The notes under the pieces were generated by a model. That model was not told where the DNA came from, ran no database searches, and worked only from the letters and a program-made list of their open reading frames with translations. The position numbers and the translations under genes were made by a program. A stretch of DNA of 64,000 bases from Rhyacichthys aspro (lineage: Eukaryota; Chordata; Actinopteri; Gobiiformes; Rhyacichthyidae), in NCBI GenBank assembly GCA_036850595.1, contig CM072151.1, forward strand, positions 22,917,307-22,981,306, in the 5' to 3' direction. How positions within the stretch are numbered: the stretch's first letter is position 1; the number at the start of each line of letters is the position of its first letter. Shown here in pieces: positions 21,034 through 33,365 of this stretch.

Positions 21034-21038
21034 AGAAG
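21034..21038. repeat. Target site duplication AGAAG, right copy
   Basis: Pairs exactly with 15286-15290. Confidence 0.93.
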
Positions 21039-21151
21039 CCTACACTGTCTCCCAACAGAAAATCAATGGACAGCAGTGGATTGTTTCCCCTTGATGAGTG
21101 TGGCTTTTGTAATGTGGTGTCTTTAAAATCTATAAAAAATCTTTTAAGCAT

Positions 21152-21677
21152 GGCAGTAAAAGTGCTGATCAAACAAAACAGAAAAGTCATTGATGGTTTT
21201 ATTCATCTTCGTCCTGTGCACTAAAACCAAGTTGCTTTATTTTTCTTCCTCCTGCGTACTGAAACCACTGAACACCAAACCACTGTCACTTTTTCTTCCT
21301 GCGCACTGTTAAAGCGTAACTGCGCAACTATTAAAGTCGCTTCATTCTCCCATGCACTGAAACCACAAGTCACTATTCATCTTCCTCCTGAGCATTGAAA
21401 CTACTGAACACCAAACCACTGTCACTTCATTTGTTTTCCATTATGAGGGGGTGAGGGTGTAAAAATATTACCGTATTTTGCTGTTGTGCGTCTTGGGTTG
21501 TATGTGCTAAGAATAAACACTGGCGCTTTCTTGTTTGTACTGACTACCGCTGCCTGTCTCGTTTTTGCACTTCCTGCTAGAGCGCCCCCTGAGGGCTGAA
21601 GAAAAATTCATAGAAAAGCCGCATCTCTGTATAAGCCGTATGGTTCAAAGCGTGGGAAAAAGTAGCGGAAAATACGG
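21152..21677. mobile_element. Truncated copy of the CCGTATTTTCC MITE
   Basis: Matches the full copy at 3299-4038 in the same orientation from its internal GGCAGTAAAAGTGCTGATC onward. It lacks the first 200 bp or so. Near the right end a 12-bp piece (including CTTATAGTCC) is missing between two CGG triplets, so the terminus reads GTAGCGGAAAATACGG followed by TA. It also has a short GCTAGAGCGCCCCC stretch, missing from the first copy and present in the third. Confidence 0.85.
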
Positions 21678-21679
21678 TA

Positions 21680-23904
21680 TATATTTACTCCTTTCATCTT
21701 AACAGCTTGTATTTAGGTGAAATGTCTTTCTGTTTACAGTAAAATGTGTTTGTATATCCATGAAAACTTCTTGTCAGATCCAATACTGGACATGTGACAG
21801 AAACTTATATTACTAACAATAGGTAAAATCTACAGAAACATTCATCTGTAAAATCAGTTAGCATGTTTCAAATATTATTTTTTATGAAAGTCCAAAAGAT
21901 TTGTGATGAAGTCCACTCCATCTCTGAAATTGTGTGAAAGGTCAGACTGTTCTTACCAGGGGGACTTCATAACTGAAGCCTCTCCTCCTGGTGCTTTGGT
22001 TGAAAAACCTTCTATTTTCCTGATTCTCCATGAGGAAAGTTCAAGTACCAATGTTTTTTTGCAGAAACACTTCCGTGTGACCGTCTTTCTCTGAGCTCTG
22101 ACTGAATCTGACCGTATGATTCAGAATTTTGAGGGACTCAACATTCTGCGACATCGGGTTCTGGAATATTCATGTCCATATAAGGCAAAGGATTCTTAAA
22201 ACATTTACATATTTAAATTTACAGTCTATGCATTTTTTAATCATAATTTGCAGGCTGAGCAAGCCAACCAACTACTAAAAAATGAAAATCAGCTTTTGAA
22301 CATGAAGGAGTTTGGGAGTAGAATAAATTTCTACATAATGTGGACTTACATTGTAGCCTGCATTTTTCTTTTGCAAATTAGCCATGTGCTTTTTGTTTTG
22401 TGTTGTGTGTACATATTATGCCACAATACAAGCAAAATGTAAGATCAGGACACATAATAAGTAGCAACAAAAGGTCACATGTTTTAATGTGAGCATAAAT
22501 AAACCACAGAGTTGAGAAGCAAAGAGTAATGTATCACTATGACAAAAACAACAAATGGGTCTAACAAATATGCAGTTCAGTACAATAGCTAGCTTCACAG
22601 GGAGGAAAGTACTAAGACGCCTGTCAATCAAAGTCACTGAATGTACCCGAGTGTTTAATAGAGCGTAAACTGAGGAAATGAAATGAAACTGCCATGACTA
22701 TAAATCAGCTTCTTTCAGTTGCTGCTGTAAGTACAGAACTCAAAGTTCACCAGTGGGTTCTATAGCAATGTTGCTTTCAATAAAATCTACCCATTGCATT
22801 TGCATAAATATACAACCATACACATGCATTAGCTTAATCTTTTTTATTAATTTTTTTATTCTTCCCCAGACAGTAACCTCATAATAATCTTGACAACAAA
22901 AGAGCCGTTCACTAGAGCCATGAGGACGATTAGATGCCATTAACCTGCTGATTGACTGACGAAGTGCCTCATAAAACTGCAGTCAACAAACACTTTCATA
23001 CCTGCCACACCTTTTTATGGAGGATAAACCAACAAAGGCATTTCTCCAAACAGGAATGAAAATTTTATCATTGTATAACTTTATGGTTTTGCATGTCAGA
23101 TCTGGCACAGCCCTGAGGCTAAATGCTGTTGTTCACTGACTGGCTGAAGAGTCACTAAAATACATACAGTTTTCCTAGTAAATTGGTGTGAATGGGTAAG
23201 ATTATTGCATGGGTAAGATTACATTTATTATATTATGTGTGAGCCATAGCCAGCAGCCATCTAAACCTGTCAAACACAAGTGAAACTAATACTTTGATTG
23301 GCTGCTGTCTTGACATTGGTTGTGGGATTATGTATGTCTTTTTCAAACAACAGAACATAGAATAGTCTGATTGGATGTCAAGACTCTGTAGAGTGGTTTA
23401 ATGGCAGATCGAGAGAATTACAAGATCCTAAAATGGTTGGTATTTAGTCTGGCGTCTTGTTACATAGGGATGTAGTTATGTAGCAGAATGATTGGTCAAG
23501 CTACGCCTTTTTTCCACTGGTCAAAATATGTTTAAACATGGAAACAATAAGCATTTGTCAGCATAAAGACTGAAAGAGCTTGAGCCAGGTCAAATGACTA
23601 TGCTACAGAATAGTCAGCAGCAGTTTATCAGGACCAGGGTTGGCGTTCTAATTTAAGCTACATTCATGAATGTATTCATAATGTAGGTCCACTGCCCAAA
23701 CAATCTTTTAAACACTAGCACAAGGCATAGGTTGGAAATAGGAATTAAACATTTTCCCCAGGCAACAGGCTGGTCATCATCTGGGAACCTCAATTTGCTA
23801 ATTTAGGCTTTCTTCCTTCATCTATCTCTTCATGTCTCTCTGAGCCTCTTTCACTCTGGCCACAAAATTGTCTAAACACGCAAACAATAAGCATCTGTTG
23901 GCAA
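21680..23904. other. 2.2 kb without a supported gene
   Basis: At 22246 an acceptor-like TTTGCAG precedes an open stretch with heptad-like leucines (AEQANQLLKNENQLLNMK), which could be an exon or chance. No downstream donor or neighbouring exon supports it. The phrase AAACAATAAGCAT(C/T)TGT recurs at about 23545 and 23883, suggesting a short local duplication. Confidence 0.35.
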
Positions 23905-24056
23905 TGTAACAATAGGGTCATTTGACCTTCCTGGTGCAACCCTCTCGATTCACCTGGGATTAGGACCGGCACAGACAGGGACAGTGGCTGGAGTTGCTCC
24001 CCAGGTAATTTGAACCCCCAGTCTCCTGCACTTACCTCTTCAGCACAGAGGAGCTA
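23905..24056 (-). repeat. tRNA-type SINE
   Basis: On the - strand it begins GGTAGCTCCTCTGTGCTGAA, has a B-box-like GGGTTCAAATTACC after an A-box-like region, then a body with GTGCCGGTCCTAATCCCAGG and GAGAGGGTTGCACCAGGAAGG. I recognise that body as a common fish tRNA-derived SINE. The tail is unclear. Confidence 0.65.
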
Positions 24057-24479
24057 CCTGTAAATTACACAAATATCACAGAAAATACAGCTGAAATGCT
24101 CAAACGAACATAATCTGAAATATTTCAAAGGAGTTTGGATGGTGGCAGAGTGGTACATCCTGGTGGATGTAGAGAACTACTTGAGAGAGGTGTAATGTAC
24201 AATTGTCATTGTGATAGAGCACATCAAAGCAGTTTGTGAATTTTGATGCCAATACTTGCATTTTTAGCATGTTCAAAGTGCTGTAGTGCACATGTAGGTA
24301 TAAACTGTATAAACTGACCATGTCTTGAGCTGCTCTTGCTCCTCTACTCTGGTCCTTTAATTGCCGGTGGCTGCTTGTGCTGCTGCCTTAGTGTGTTGGA
24401 GTATTTTTCATTTTTGGTGTGACATGTAACACTATGTTGTGTTTACTGAGATGCCTGCTCCTGAAAATTATTGTGTGAC
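24057..24479. other. No feature recognised
   Basis: AT-rich sequence between the SINE and the LINE relic. Confidence 0.35.
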
Positions 24480-24930
24480 TGGCAGCAAGCCAGTTTTTGA
24501 CTTTGGCCCAGGACTGTGCCAATGTCTCTGGGGGCAGTAGATGACGGGCCCCTGCAATACACTCAACACCAACCAGTGCAACCCCTGCTCTGTTGTGAAG
24601 CTGTCAGGGATGAACATGGCGGAAGAGGGAGAAACACAGCAGAGTACGTCAGAGATAACGGAGACGACCAAACAGACCTCCTTTGCCCTCCATGCTCCTC
24701 AGCAACACTCCCTCCTCATAGAGCAAAGTTGAGAAGCTCAGACTGAATCCCAGATTCCGACATGAATACCGTGCCTGCTTGCATTCACTGAGACATGGCT
24801 ACAGGGGGATGTTACCAATTTGCTTTTTGCCTTGGAAGGATATTCTCTGGTGCACTGGGCCAGGAACAGCCGCTCAGGGAAGAGCAAAAGAGATGGTGTC
24901 TCTAGCTATACAGACCAAAGGTGGTGCTTT
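24480..24930 (+). pseudogene. LINE endonuclease fragment
   Basis: At 24782-24910 a frame reads FTETWLQGDVTNLLFALEGY and continues SLVHWARNSRSGKSKRDGVS. This is the block around the catalytic glutamate of an AP-like LINE endonuclease (x-F-T-E-x-W-L). Upstream sequence is the broken 5' part. Stops follow and no reverse transcriptase is attached. It resembles the group whose 3' half lies at 51785-52515. Confidence 0.7.
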
Positions 24931-25449
24931 TAATTCTCTATGAGAAAGCAGCTCTGAAATTGTGGTATCAAACATGTTTAAGCCTGAGACCTTTCAATCT
25001 TCTATGTGAATTCAGAAGCATTTTATTATGCATGCTGTACATCCTTACAAGTGGTAAGGCTGCAAACAGTGCTAATGCCATTGCAGGTTTAAGAGATTCA
25101 GCCAGCTGTGTGAATTTCAACGTAAAATCTCACCAGGCTACCCACATAGTAATGGTAAAGCTAAATTAGGGTTTAAAATGGCAAAGAGACTCTTGTTTAA
25201 AGCAAAGGAACTGGACAGAACCCCTGTCTTGCTCTTTTAGACCATTGCAACCCACCTTTACAAGGCCTAGAAAGTGATGTGTTATGCTGTTTGAGTTGTC
25301 TGGTAATGAATGGTTTTCCAGTTGGGTAAAACAAAGGAATATTGAGACTTTATTGACTAAGGAAGAACACATTTTAACAGTGGACATGGTCCTGTAGTAA
25401 CTTATATTACAAATTGTTTCAAGTAAATATAAATATGAAATTTACTTGG
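24931..25449. other. No supported feature
   Basis: Possibly residual LINE sequence after the endonuclease fragment. Nothing definite. Confidence 0.3.
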
Positions 25450-26262
25450 TTACTTGGTAAATTTATCTGCAATTCATAGGAAGATTTTTAACTAAATGCC
25501 CAAGATTTTCAAAGGTTCAGAGACAGGGGCTTTAAACATCACACTGTGTCACAAGCATATCAAACGGCCAAAAGTCTAAAAAGAGAACAACTGCTAATTC
25601 ATCAAGACAAGCCACAAAATGACTCAACGAAGTCCATTTTGTCACACAATATAGTGAGAAAGCAAATGCAGTCAAACAAATCATAAAGAGAAATTGGAAT
25701 ATACTAAAATGTGACAGTGTACTTTAGCTCTACCAGAAAGACCAACAATTCAGAAAAGCCTATACTCTGAGTGATAAACTGATAAAAAGCCACTTAACTC
25801 CCCTGCAGCAAAAAACATGGCTTGGTACTAAAACTGGGAACTTCAAGTGTGGCAGCTGCGACCATTGTCACAACATGGTGAACACAAACTTTTTAATAGA
25901 TGTTAATACAGACCAAAAATATGATATAAAACCATTCATTAACTGCAATACTTCATACATGCTTCTATATTGGAAGGACTAAGTGAAAATTAAAAACTTG
26001 CTGAGCATAAACATACTATTCAAAAAGGCAACCTCCAATACAGTATGGCAATGCATTACAGAGAAGCAGGACATGTGAATTGTAACAGCCTGAAAATATG
26101 TGGAGTTGAACATATGTGTACAAGAGGTGGAGATAGACTTAAGTTACTTCTGCAAAGAGAATCATATTGTACATGTACTCTTAAGGCCACAATATCCAGG
26201 CCTAAATGATGAACTAGATTTTACTTCTTTTCTGTGATTGTCTTGAATATAAAACTCTACTT
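25450..26262 (+). pseudogene. Penelope-like element, 3' coding relic
   Basis: Joining frames by eye gives, in order, LPERPTIQKSLYSE, then QQKTWLGTKTGNFKCGSCDH, then DIKPFINCNTSYMLLYW (Cys-rich linker before a GIY-YIG nuclease), then SLKICGVEHMCTRGGDRLKL and a GLNDELDFTSFL-type end. This succession is that of the linker and GIY-YIG endonuclease end of Penelope-like retroelements. The CPCG-x-x-YVGKT core is disrupted, and there are several frameshifts and stops. Assignment rests on remembered family patterns. Confidence 0.6.
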
Positions 26263-26458
26263 CATTTGCTATGCTAAATGATAATTTTTCTGTGGTTACC
26301 TTCTTTAAAATGTTGTTTTTTCTGACTTGCTATTTATAATATTGTAAAACTATGCAGACATGTATTTATTCTTTGAAATGAACATGTGACCTAGTCACGT
26401 GACCTTAAGGTACAAAAGAACCCTGACAGCCATTTTTCTCCCTTTAATGTGTACATGC

Positions 26459-26484
26459 CCTGATGAAGGCCAAAATGTGTTGGC
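26459..26484 (+). other. Possible hammerhead-ribozyme remnant
   Basis: CCTGATGAAGGCCAAAATG lies about 200 bp after the Penelope-like relic. CUGAUGA is the first conserved hammerhead core box. The second box (GAAA) appears mutated (CAAAA). Hammerhead motifs are known in terminal regions of Penelope-like elements, so position and sequence agree, but this copy would be inactive. Confidence 0.3.
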
Positions 26485-27560
26485 ATTTTTTAATTATAAT
26501 GAAACAATAGCCATGAAAATAATGAAAATAATGGAAATAATGAAAGCTTTTTATACATTTTTTTCAAACTCATCGAGAGCCTCAATCTCTGCATTATATA
26601 TATATACATATATACATACATACTATATACTAGTACACTTAACATTCATCACTCTCCAGCTGCAGCGCTCTTGTAATTAGAGCCATTGAGCTGGGACAGG
26701 TGTGAGTGTGTGCAGCATCAGCACTCCCAAACATAGGTTCATCTTGACACTGACACCCCTGGGGTACCACATATGCAGCTCTGTGGGTGTGTGCACGACC
26801 TGCTGATTAACACTCATGAAGTCATCCCAGTTGATGTTTTAGAGAGTTATCCAGGCCTACTGCATTACCACAGCAAATGGAGCTCTCTCAGCCCATCAGC
26901 GTCTTTTGTAGGCTATTCTGTGGTCCGTGCAGTGTTGTCCATATGCTGACAGGTTAACTTTCTTTTCATTAATACGCAGAAAATGCTGAATATCAACTTT
27001 AATGCAGAGTGGTATATTAGGGAGTCATTAGATCTGCAGAAGGGAACCAGGAGGCCCAGGTGGGGAAACAGTTGGGTTTCGCCCAATTATAGAAGGCTTA
27101 AGCACTTGTGTTACTGTTTTGTGCTGCCAACCACTCAACAAACCCTAACTCAGGAGACATGGTTTTATGGATAATACTAATGAGAATACAGACAAAACCT
27201 TAAGAATACTTGTGTGTTCTGTGGATTAGTATTGTGACGCAGGTAAGCATTGCCAAATAACTTATATTGTTATACTCCAAGGAGCTACTTGGGGGAAGTG
27301 TGTGAAGTACAATGGTAATACTAAATGGTGCCACCAGGCTGTGCCATTTTTATTTGTATGGTGTAAGAGCCCATGGTTTGCTATGTTTTTACTTGCTTTA
27401 TTCTTTGCACACTTCACATGCTCAATTGAGACAAGGACTATTTACGGACACAAATGTCTGTAAATGGCAGAAACAGATAATACAGACTAATTCGGGTCAG
27501 TTCTGTTCAGTTTATTTGCCATTTGTGTTAAAAAAAAACACATTGGAAAGTGCTTGCAAG
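26485..27560. other. No gene recognised
   Basis: Includes an AT-rich imperfect microsatellite near 26595-26635. Nothing else is supported. Confidence 0.35.
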
Positions 27561-27884
27561 GAGCTTAAAAAACAAACATTTGACAGATAAATGCTGAATA
27601 AAAACACCTCCACTGTAATAACACTTTATATAAAACAGTTTCAATAAAGTATTTGAAGATATACAAAAGAGAAAGTTGCTCTAGATAAAGTGCTATTTTG
27701 AAGTTAAGAATGTCTTCCAACACATTCATAACCTGACTCCGCCAGATAAAACTGCTCCACAGAACATAGTCTATTTCGCAGTACCATCTGGGAAGGCTCC
27801 CGTTGAAAGCGTTTGCAAAAAGGAGGCGCCTTCTGTCGAACACTTGGTGGTGATTGGATGAAGCACCGACTAGTATCCACATTA

Positions 27885-28014
27885 GGTTTCTTTAGCCAAT
27901 CATAGCAACGATATGACGTGACACTCTTTGCGCTTCTTTCAAAGAATTACTCTCTACTTCTGATAAAACTGATTCGATAGCACCATCAACGCTAACGTCT
28001 TTTGGTGTAGCCAT
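27885..28014 (-). pseudogene. Possible N-terminal remnant of a fish RecQ-like helicase repeat gene
   Basis: A 41-codon - strand frame begins MATPKDVSVDGAIESVLSEV and continues ESNSLKEAQR before losing similarity and meeting a stop. The pattern A-I-x-S-V-L-x-E-V-x-x-x-S-L-K-x-x-Q-R resembles the start of RecQ-like helicase genes that are repeated in fish genomes. No helicase motif I (GxGKS) follows. Low confidence, from memory. Confidence 0.25.
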
Positions 28015-28020
28015 GTTAAT

Positions 28021-31000
28021 AACAAAGAAGACTAGCAGTGCTAGTTGCTTTCGTCAAATTAAAAACCCGCCTCTTCCTGTTCGTGCTGCCACATCATTGA
28101 TCACAAGAGTCCGGTGAGCCCATGGTTCGTCGACTCAATCAGTTTGCTTGGCGCGATACAAGATGGATTTATGCGCGTTTGGAAACTCCCAAATCTCACA
28201 AGAATCCAGCTGCAGTGCAAGGTTAACACATTCACAACTTGGAGGAAGAAACTGCATTGCGCAAAGTAGTGCATTTTGAAGTATGATATCGTTTCCCTGA
28301 AGGAAGAAGGCCAAATATCTCCCTCACAAGATGTCCAGTGGTGTCATCAACAATGTGTAAGGCCCGTTACAGTAGTCAGGATTTGTAAATGTTTTCTATA
28401 ACTGGTAACTCGCAGTGCATTGTTCAATGTGAGGAGTGTTCACTTTGACACATTTGTAATTGTGGTTTGCCATATGAGCATTTTTCACAGACACACAGTG
28501 CAGTGGTGGATTTATTTCGAGGCCCAAGGAATAAGAGCTTCTACTCTGTTGTCATAATATATTTCAAGTACCTATGAATTCAATTAGATAGACATACACA
28601 CTAGTCAGAAAAATAAGCATAGTTACGATTGGTCCGGTAGGTTTGTTTCTGTTGGAGATTGATTAGAGTTATCATGTGAAAAATACTTTTTATGTTATGA
28701 ATATTGTTTTGACCAAACTTGCTGTCCAGCTATGAAAGCTACGTATGTTAGATCAGTGGTTCTCAAACTTTTTCTATCATTGCCCACTTTGAAAGTGGGT
28801 GGTCTTTGGAGCGAAATAAAACTCCCAAAGCACAAAGTAATTGGTAAGAAACTGTATTGCTCACTTGCATAAAAGTCATTCAGATGCAAATCAACAATAA
28901 GCAGTAGCAAGCAACATTACAGACAGTAAAGAAATGTGCAACCTAAACATTAAAATGAAATTATTTAATTGTGTGTCCTATTTATGGTGTAATGTAATAT
29001 AGGATACATCAAAATGTTTTTTATTATAGTGTGTAATGACAGAGAGAATAGTGAAAGCTTTTATTTTGAACTAGGCTGTATTGAATAGCTTCAACCAGCA
29101 GCACTGTGTCTCAGTGTGTCTCTGAACGGGACAGAAGCTGTTCACGCACAAACTGCTCAACACATGAAACTGTAGAAAATAACCATTGCATTACTTTTAA
29201 ATCCATTCAGTACATTGTCACATAAAGAGCTCTTCAGTGTCATTGATTTAACACTCTCAACAGTAGCCTTTATGTATTTGTGAGGTTGAAATGAAGAGTT
29301 TGTCAGAAGAGGTAAGGTAGACCTCAAAAAAATAAGTCTGTCACATATGCAGCAGTTGTTACTTTTCCTGTTCGCCATGTTTATCACGTCAATGTGAATC
29401 CTACTCCAAGTCTCCTGTGATGATCTCATAAAGGAGCAGCAGCACTGATCCTGTTCGCGGTTCTGTTTCGTCCCTGTTTAGACGCACATCTTAGTGTTGA
29501 ATTGCAGTGCTATGTCATAGCTACTGTCTTTTTGACTATTGCTGTTTTTGTTGTGTTCCCCATTACAATGTGTGCGTTCAAGACTGGCAGTGGTTCACAT
29601 GAGTGTGGCTTCTTTAACATCGTGAAGTCTGGGCAGAGGACAGTGAACTGTTCCTGTGTCACTCTGTGCAGATGATACAGTGTTACACAGAGCACTGCCC
29701 AATGATGGGAATGTTGACGGAGGACTCGCACAAGACAAGCCACAGTCAATGTGTTGTGATTTTGAGATGGTACTGCTTTTGCCTCACATGACACAAATTG
29801 TGCCACTTCATGCCAACAATGACCCAAGGGCCTGATGTTGCCAATCCTGCTATAGAGTGCGTCTCAAAGCCATTAATATGCACATTCAATTCCTCCAATT
29901 CCCTCTTCGCCTCTTAGTCACGCACAGATGAGGCCCCAGAAAGGAGATAGGAGAGGAAAAGGAGGAGAGATGAGTTGATCGCAATGGGACATCCTCTCTG
30001 TCCTCAGGAGCATCACCTGCAGAGATGTCTGTTTATGATGACATTTATGCAACTGACAACAAAATCTCAACTTCACTTCAGAATTAAAATTCAGTGTGAT
30101 CTAATGGTCTGTTTGTTGCATTTTAGATAAAAATATATTTATGTATGATGTTATTTCTCTTTTATGCAAATATTCACTCATTTATACAAATATAAGGTTC
30201 CCAAACAGCATGACATGACTTACTACAATGTTCACAGATGATCCTTTGCAACTTCTCCAGTCTCTGTTAAAGTTCTTTGTAAATGAAACATTAGACATGC
30301 TTATTGTGCGTCTCTTCCAACAGCGCATGGAGTGTGTGAGTGAGTGTGTGTGTGTGGGGTGGGGGGGTTCCACCGCCATGAGTTTGACTCCAGTGTAGGA
30401 AGCTCTGGTGAATCCTCGCTTATGCCTCCTCTCAGAACCTCCTCCGAGCTAAGAGCGTTGGGACAGCACCTAAGATGGCACACAGGGACCAACTTCCAGT
30501 GCGATCAAGGGTTGAGGCATCATGAGGCATGAGCCAATGTGAAAAGCAGGGCCTTTACACATATTTGCAGCATTAGTGTCTTAATGTGACACAGCTCCAA
30601 GAGTGCAGGGGAGAATCTTCTTACATGCATTGTACATGACAAAATTTGAAGAAATATGACTCCTAAATATAAACCAAAGAAATCCTGCTCACTTTTTTTT
30701 TTTTTTTTCATCTTTTCTACATTCAACACCACTACTACTTCAATTCTCCAGGGCCCGAATTTCTTTCCTGCCAAAATTGTTGTGGATTATTAGTTTGCAA
30801 GTAATCATGCCTCAATGATTGTTCTCTCAGAAGTCTTCATTTTATAAACATTTGTTTGTCAAAACAAATCGTTTTTGTCTTAGTTTTCTCTTAATTGTTT
30901 ATTCAAAGGCTCTTTACACTTTTCAAGATGGGCAAGAGTTTTAAATTCACATGTATTTATTTCTGAGGTCACAGAACTCACTATACCATCTACTGACATC

Positions 31001-31559
31001 ATTTTGAGTGTTTTTGTACATTTCCAATATTCCTATGAAATCTAATAATGCCGAATGACATCTAATAAAAGATAGATTATTGGAAGGGAAGGATCTGTCT
31101 CTCCTTTTAAGTAGTTGGGTTGGTATTTTTTGCTATTCTGCTATTTGAATAGCAAGTCAACTAAATGTTAACAGCAATATTTTTAATTTGTGGCTCACTT
31201 ATTGTTCTTATAGTGTTTGTTTCGTGGAGATATTAAATTAAAAGACAATGTGACTTTTTTAAAAATTATGTCTGTGTTGAGATATTTGTTTCTCAGTTCT
31301 TCAGTCGTCTTATGCTTTGTCACTGAAGTGAAATGCGTGTTAGTTTTCCCACTCGTAGTTTAGCTTTGTTTACTTCAAGTGTTAAAAGGATGTCTTTGGA
31401 GGTAGGCATTTCCTGGCCATAGTTTTTCAATGGGGCTCAATTAAATCACCACTAGACTTCAATGTTCTGCCAGTGCACAGCATAATCACCACTTATCAAG
31501 TCTGACTGGCGTTAGCCTGGCTGCGTGAGCCTAAAGTAGTCTATATGGAACAGGTTAAA
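28021..31559. other. 3.5 kb without a supported gene
   Basis: At 28755-28774 CAGTGGTTCTCAAACTTTTT matches a hAT-type terminal repeat motif, but no partner end was found. A poly-T run lies near 30694-30709. Open frames here (for example 29510-29827 -) show no domain. Confidence 0.4.
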
Positions 31560-32210
31560 TTAAAGGACTACGATGTCATTACTTTGTTTACACCAATCTT
31601 AGCTAGAATTTGGGCTGTAAGACGCAAAGTTATATGGATTGCCATTTGGTCCATCATTCTCTATCTCCGCAGTATACATGCATGACAAAATGCTCCACTG
31701 TTTCAGGGGTCTGGCAGTTCTAGTCCAGTTGCATGATTCCTTATTTTATAAAGAATCCCACTCAGATTGGTGTGTCCTGTCCTCATTCTTGTAATGATGA
31801 GTTCCTCCCTTCTGTCCCCTCCCCTGTACCATATACTGCATACCTTGTTCTGAAGTCCATATAAATTCCCCTTGTCCCTCCCTTCCCACTGCCCCACTTG
31901 ATGAATATTTTTTGAAATAATGCTTCTGACTTAGCGAGTTTATGTCAGTGATGTGTTTCTTAAGAGACTGTTTTGCAAGATTATCAACCTCTCATTACCC
32001 TCAATGCCTCTGAGGGTGGGGGCCCACACAAAAACAATATCTCTACTTTAAATTACTATTTCTGAATGAAGAGGAATAACTGTGATTAGTAGGTCCTGCC
32101 TTGATTTAGACGTCCCTAAGTGAATGGCAGATACAGAATCTATAGATCTCTCTAGAATCATATAAATGACATACAACATACTCCATTCAGGAGGTCTGAA
32201 GTGTACTTAC
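31560..32210 (-). pseudogene. I-type LINE ORF2: RNase H and C-terminal part
   Basis: Descending on the - strand: an RNase H-like end with DIVFVWAPTLRGIEGNERL (near 32045-31985), the W-x-P-x-H-x-G-x-x-GNE block with its His replaced by Leu, then the ORF2 C-terminal motif EELIITRMRTGHTNLSGILY (near 31810-31750) and LELPDP...SGAFCHA. An RNase H domain after RT is typical of the I group. Stops and frameshifts make it a relic. It probably belongs with the RT piece at 33366-34110 and the ORF1 at 39230-40200. Confidence 0.75.
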
Positions 32211-32639
32211 ATATTTCACTTTTAAACTTTGGCACAGTGACTGGCTGCGTTTTTTAGACATTCAACACATATCAAACTGGAATAAAGTCTTTCACACAAG
32301 ACTAATCACACAAGGATTTGTCCTTTACTCACATCATGTAAAGCCGTCTTTGTTTCTGTTTTCCGGTTGATCAGCGTGCGTCTTAATTGGCCTCATTCAC
32401 ATAGGAGCTGCATGGTAATGGTCACACTGTTTTTCCTTGGAACACGTGGATGAGAAAAATCCTGGATTTCAGGAAACAGTGGGATTAGGCTTCATCTTCA
32501 GAGCTTGTGGTAAACCAGTAGCTACTGTACTCCTCATGGCTCTGTGCCAAGCGGAGAGTTTACGCACAGACAGTGCAGACAGCTGCCACTCTCCAGGAAG
32601 AGATGGAACATCAGATGAAATATGAAGGATGTGGATTAA

Positions 32640-32754
32640 AAACCAGACTGTACTCTGTTCTTCGCGCAAGAGGCATGACCCTCCTGGAGTAAGACAGGTT
32701 TTAGCAACAGCTATAACCCACAGATCAAGCTGGATTGGGCCAGGCTTCGTCTCA
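32640..32754 (+). other. Candidate non-coding 5' exon (weak)
   Basis: A relatively GC-rich stretch lies upstream of a strong donor (CTCA|GTGAGT, GT at 32755-32756). The phosphatase start exon at 42125 begins right after an acceptor, so it needs an upstream 5' exon, and this is the best candidate I see on the same strand. Its own start or acceptor is not defined. Confidence 0.25.
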
Positions 32755-33060
32755 GTGAGTTTCTGCTTTTAATGTTGCGTTGTCTCAAGATGTAGGTCTC
32801 CTATATATTACTTCAAAGCATTAGTAATATCATGAATATGTTTATGCACAGTCCTGGAACCTCATCTGAGGTTTTTTAAACAGATTTTCTAATGGGTTTT
32901 TTTCTTATGAAGCTTTGCATGGACGCAAATAACGTGGATTTGTGATTTTTAAAGTAATTTGTAAAGAATTTTTCTTTATCAAAAAGTAAAATGGAATATT
33001 CTATTTTTCCAGAGCATGTGCACAATAATTTCACATTCTCATTCTTTAATTATGCCAGAG
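32755..33060. other. No feature recognised
   Basis: AT-rich sequence. Confidence 0.35.
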
Positions 33061-33160
33061 CATTACGAGTATAGACTTCAGCAACGTCCAAAGGCGACTT
33101 AGAGAAACTGTATGTTTGCAGATAATGTGAAGTCTGAAACTGGTGCCGTTGAGCCAGGGA
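33061..33160 (-). pseudogene. Short second copy of part of the 36.6-kb gene-family sequence
   Basis: TGCAGATAATGTGAAGTCTG at 33118-33137 and the AGACTTCAGCAACGTC nearby also occur at 36614-36662. On the - strand it reads FRLHIICKHTVSLSRLWTLL, against FRLHIICIHTV at the other site. It keeps about 20 bases that the larger copy lacks. Confidence 0.6.
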
Positions 33161-33365
33161 AAGTATGACATCTAACTACATAAGAGATGTTTCAACTGCC
33201 AGCCAGACTAGACTTATCCAGACTTAATCAATGACACATAAATGTATTTCAGAGCTCCCCAATCTAACCCCTACCAATCATCTGATAACATTTATAACCT
33301 TGTTGCACTTATCACACAATTAATACGGTTATTCCAAGTCAATCTAGTGACAAAAATGAAACACC

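Noticed and set aside
22248..22442. Leucine-zipper-like exon candidate
   Set aside because: One acceptor-like site and a short heptad pattern, but no donor, neighbouring exons or family match.
28755..28774. hAT-type terminal motif as evidence of a full element
   Set aside because: The matching opposite end and an 8-bp duplication could not be found, so only the motif is noted.
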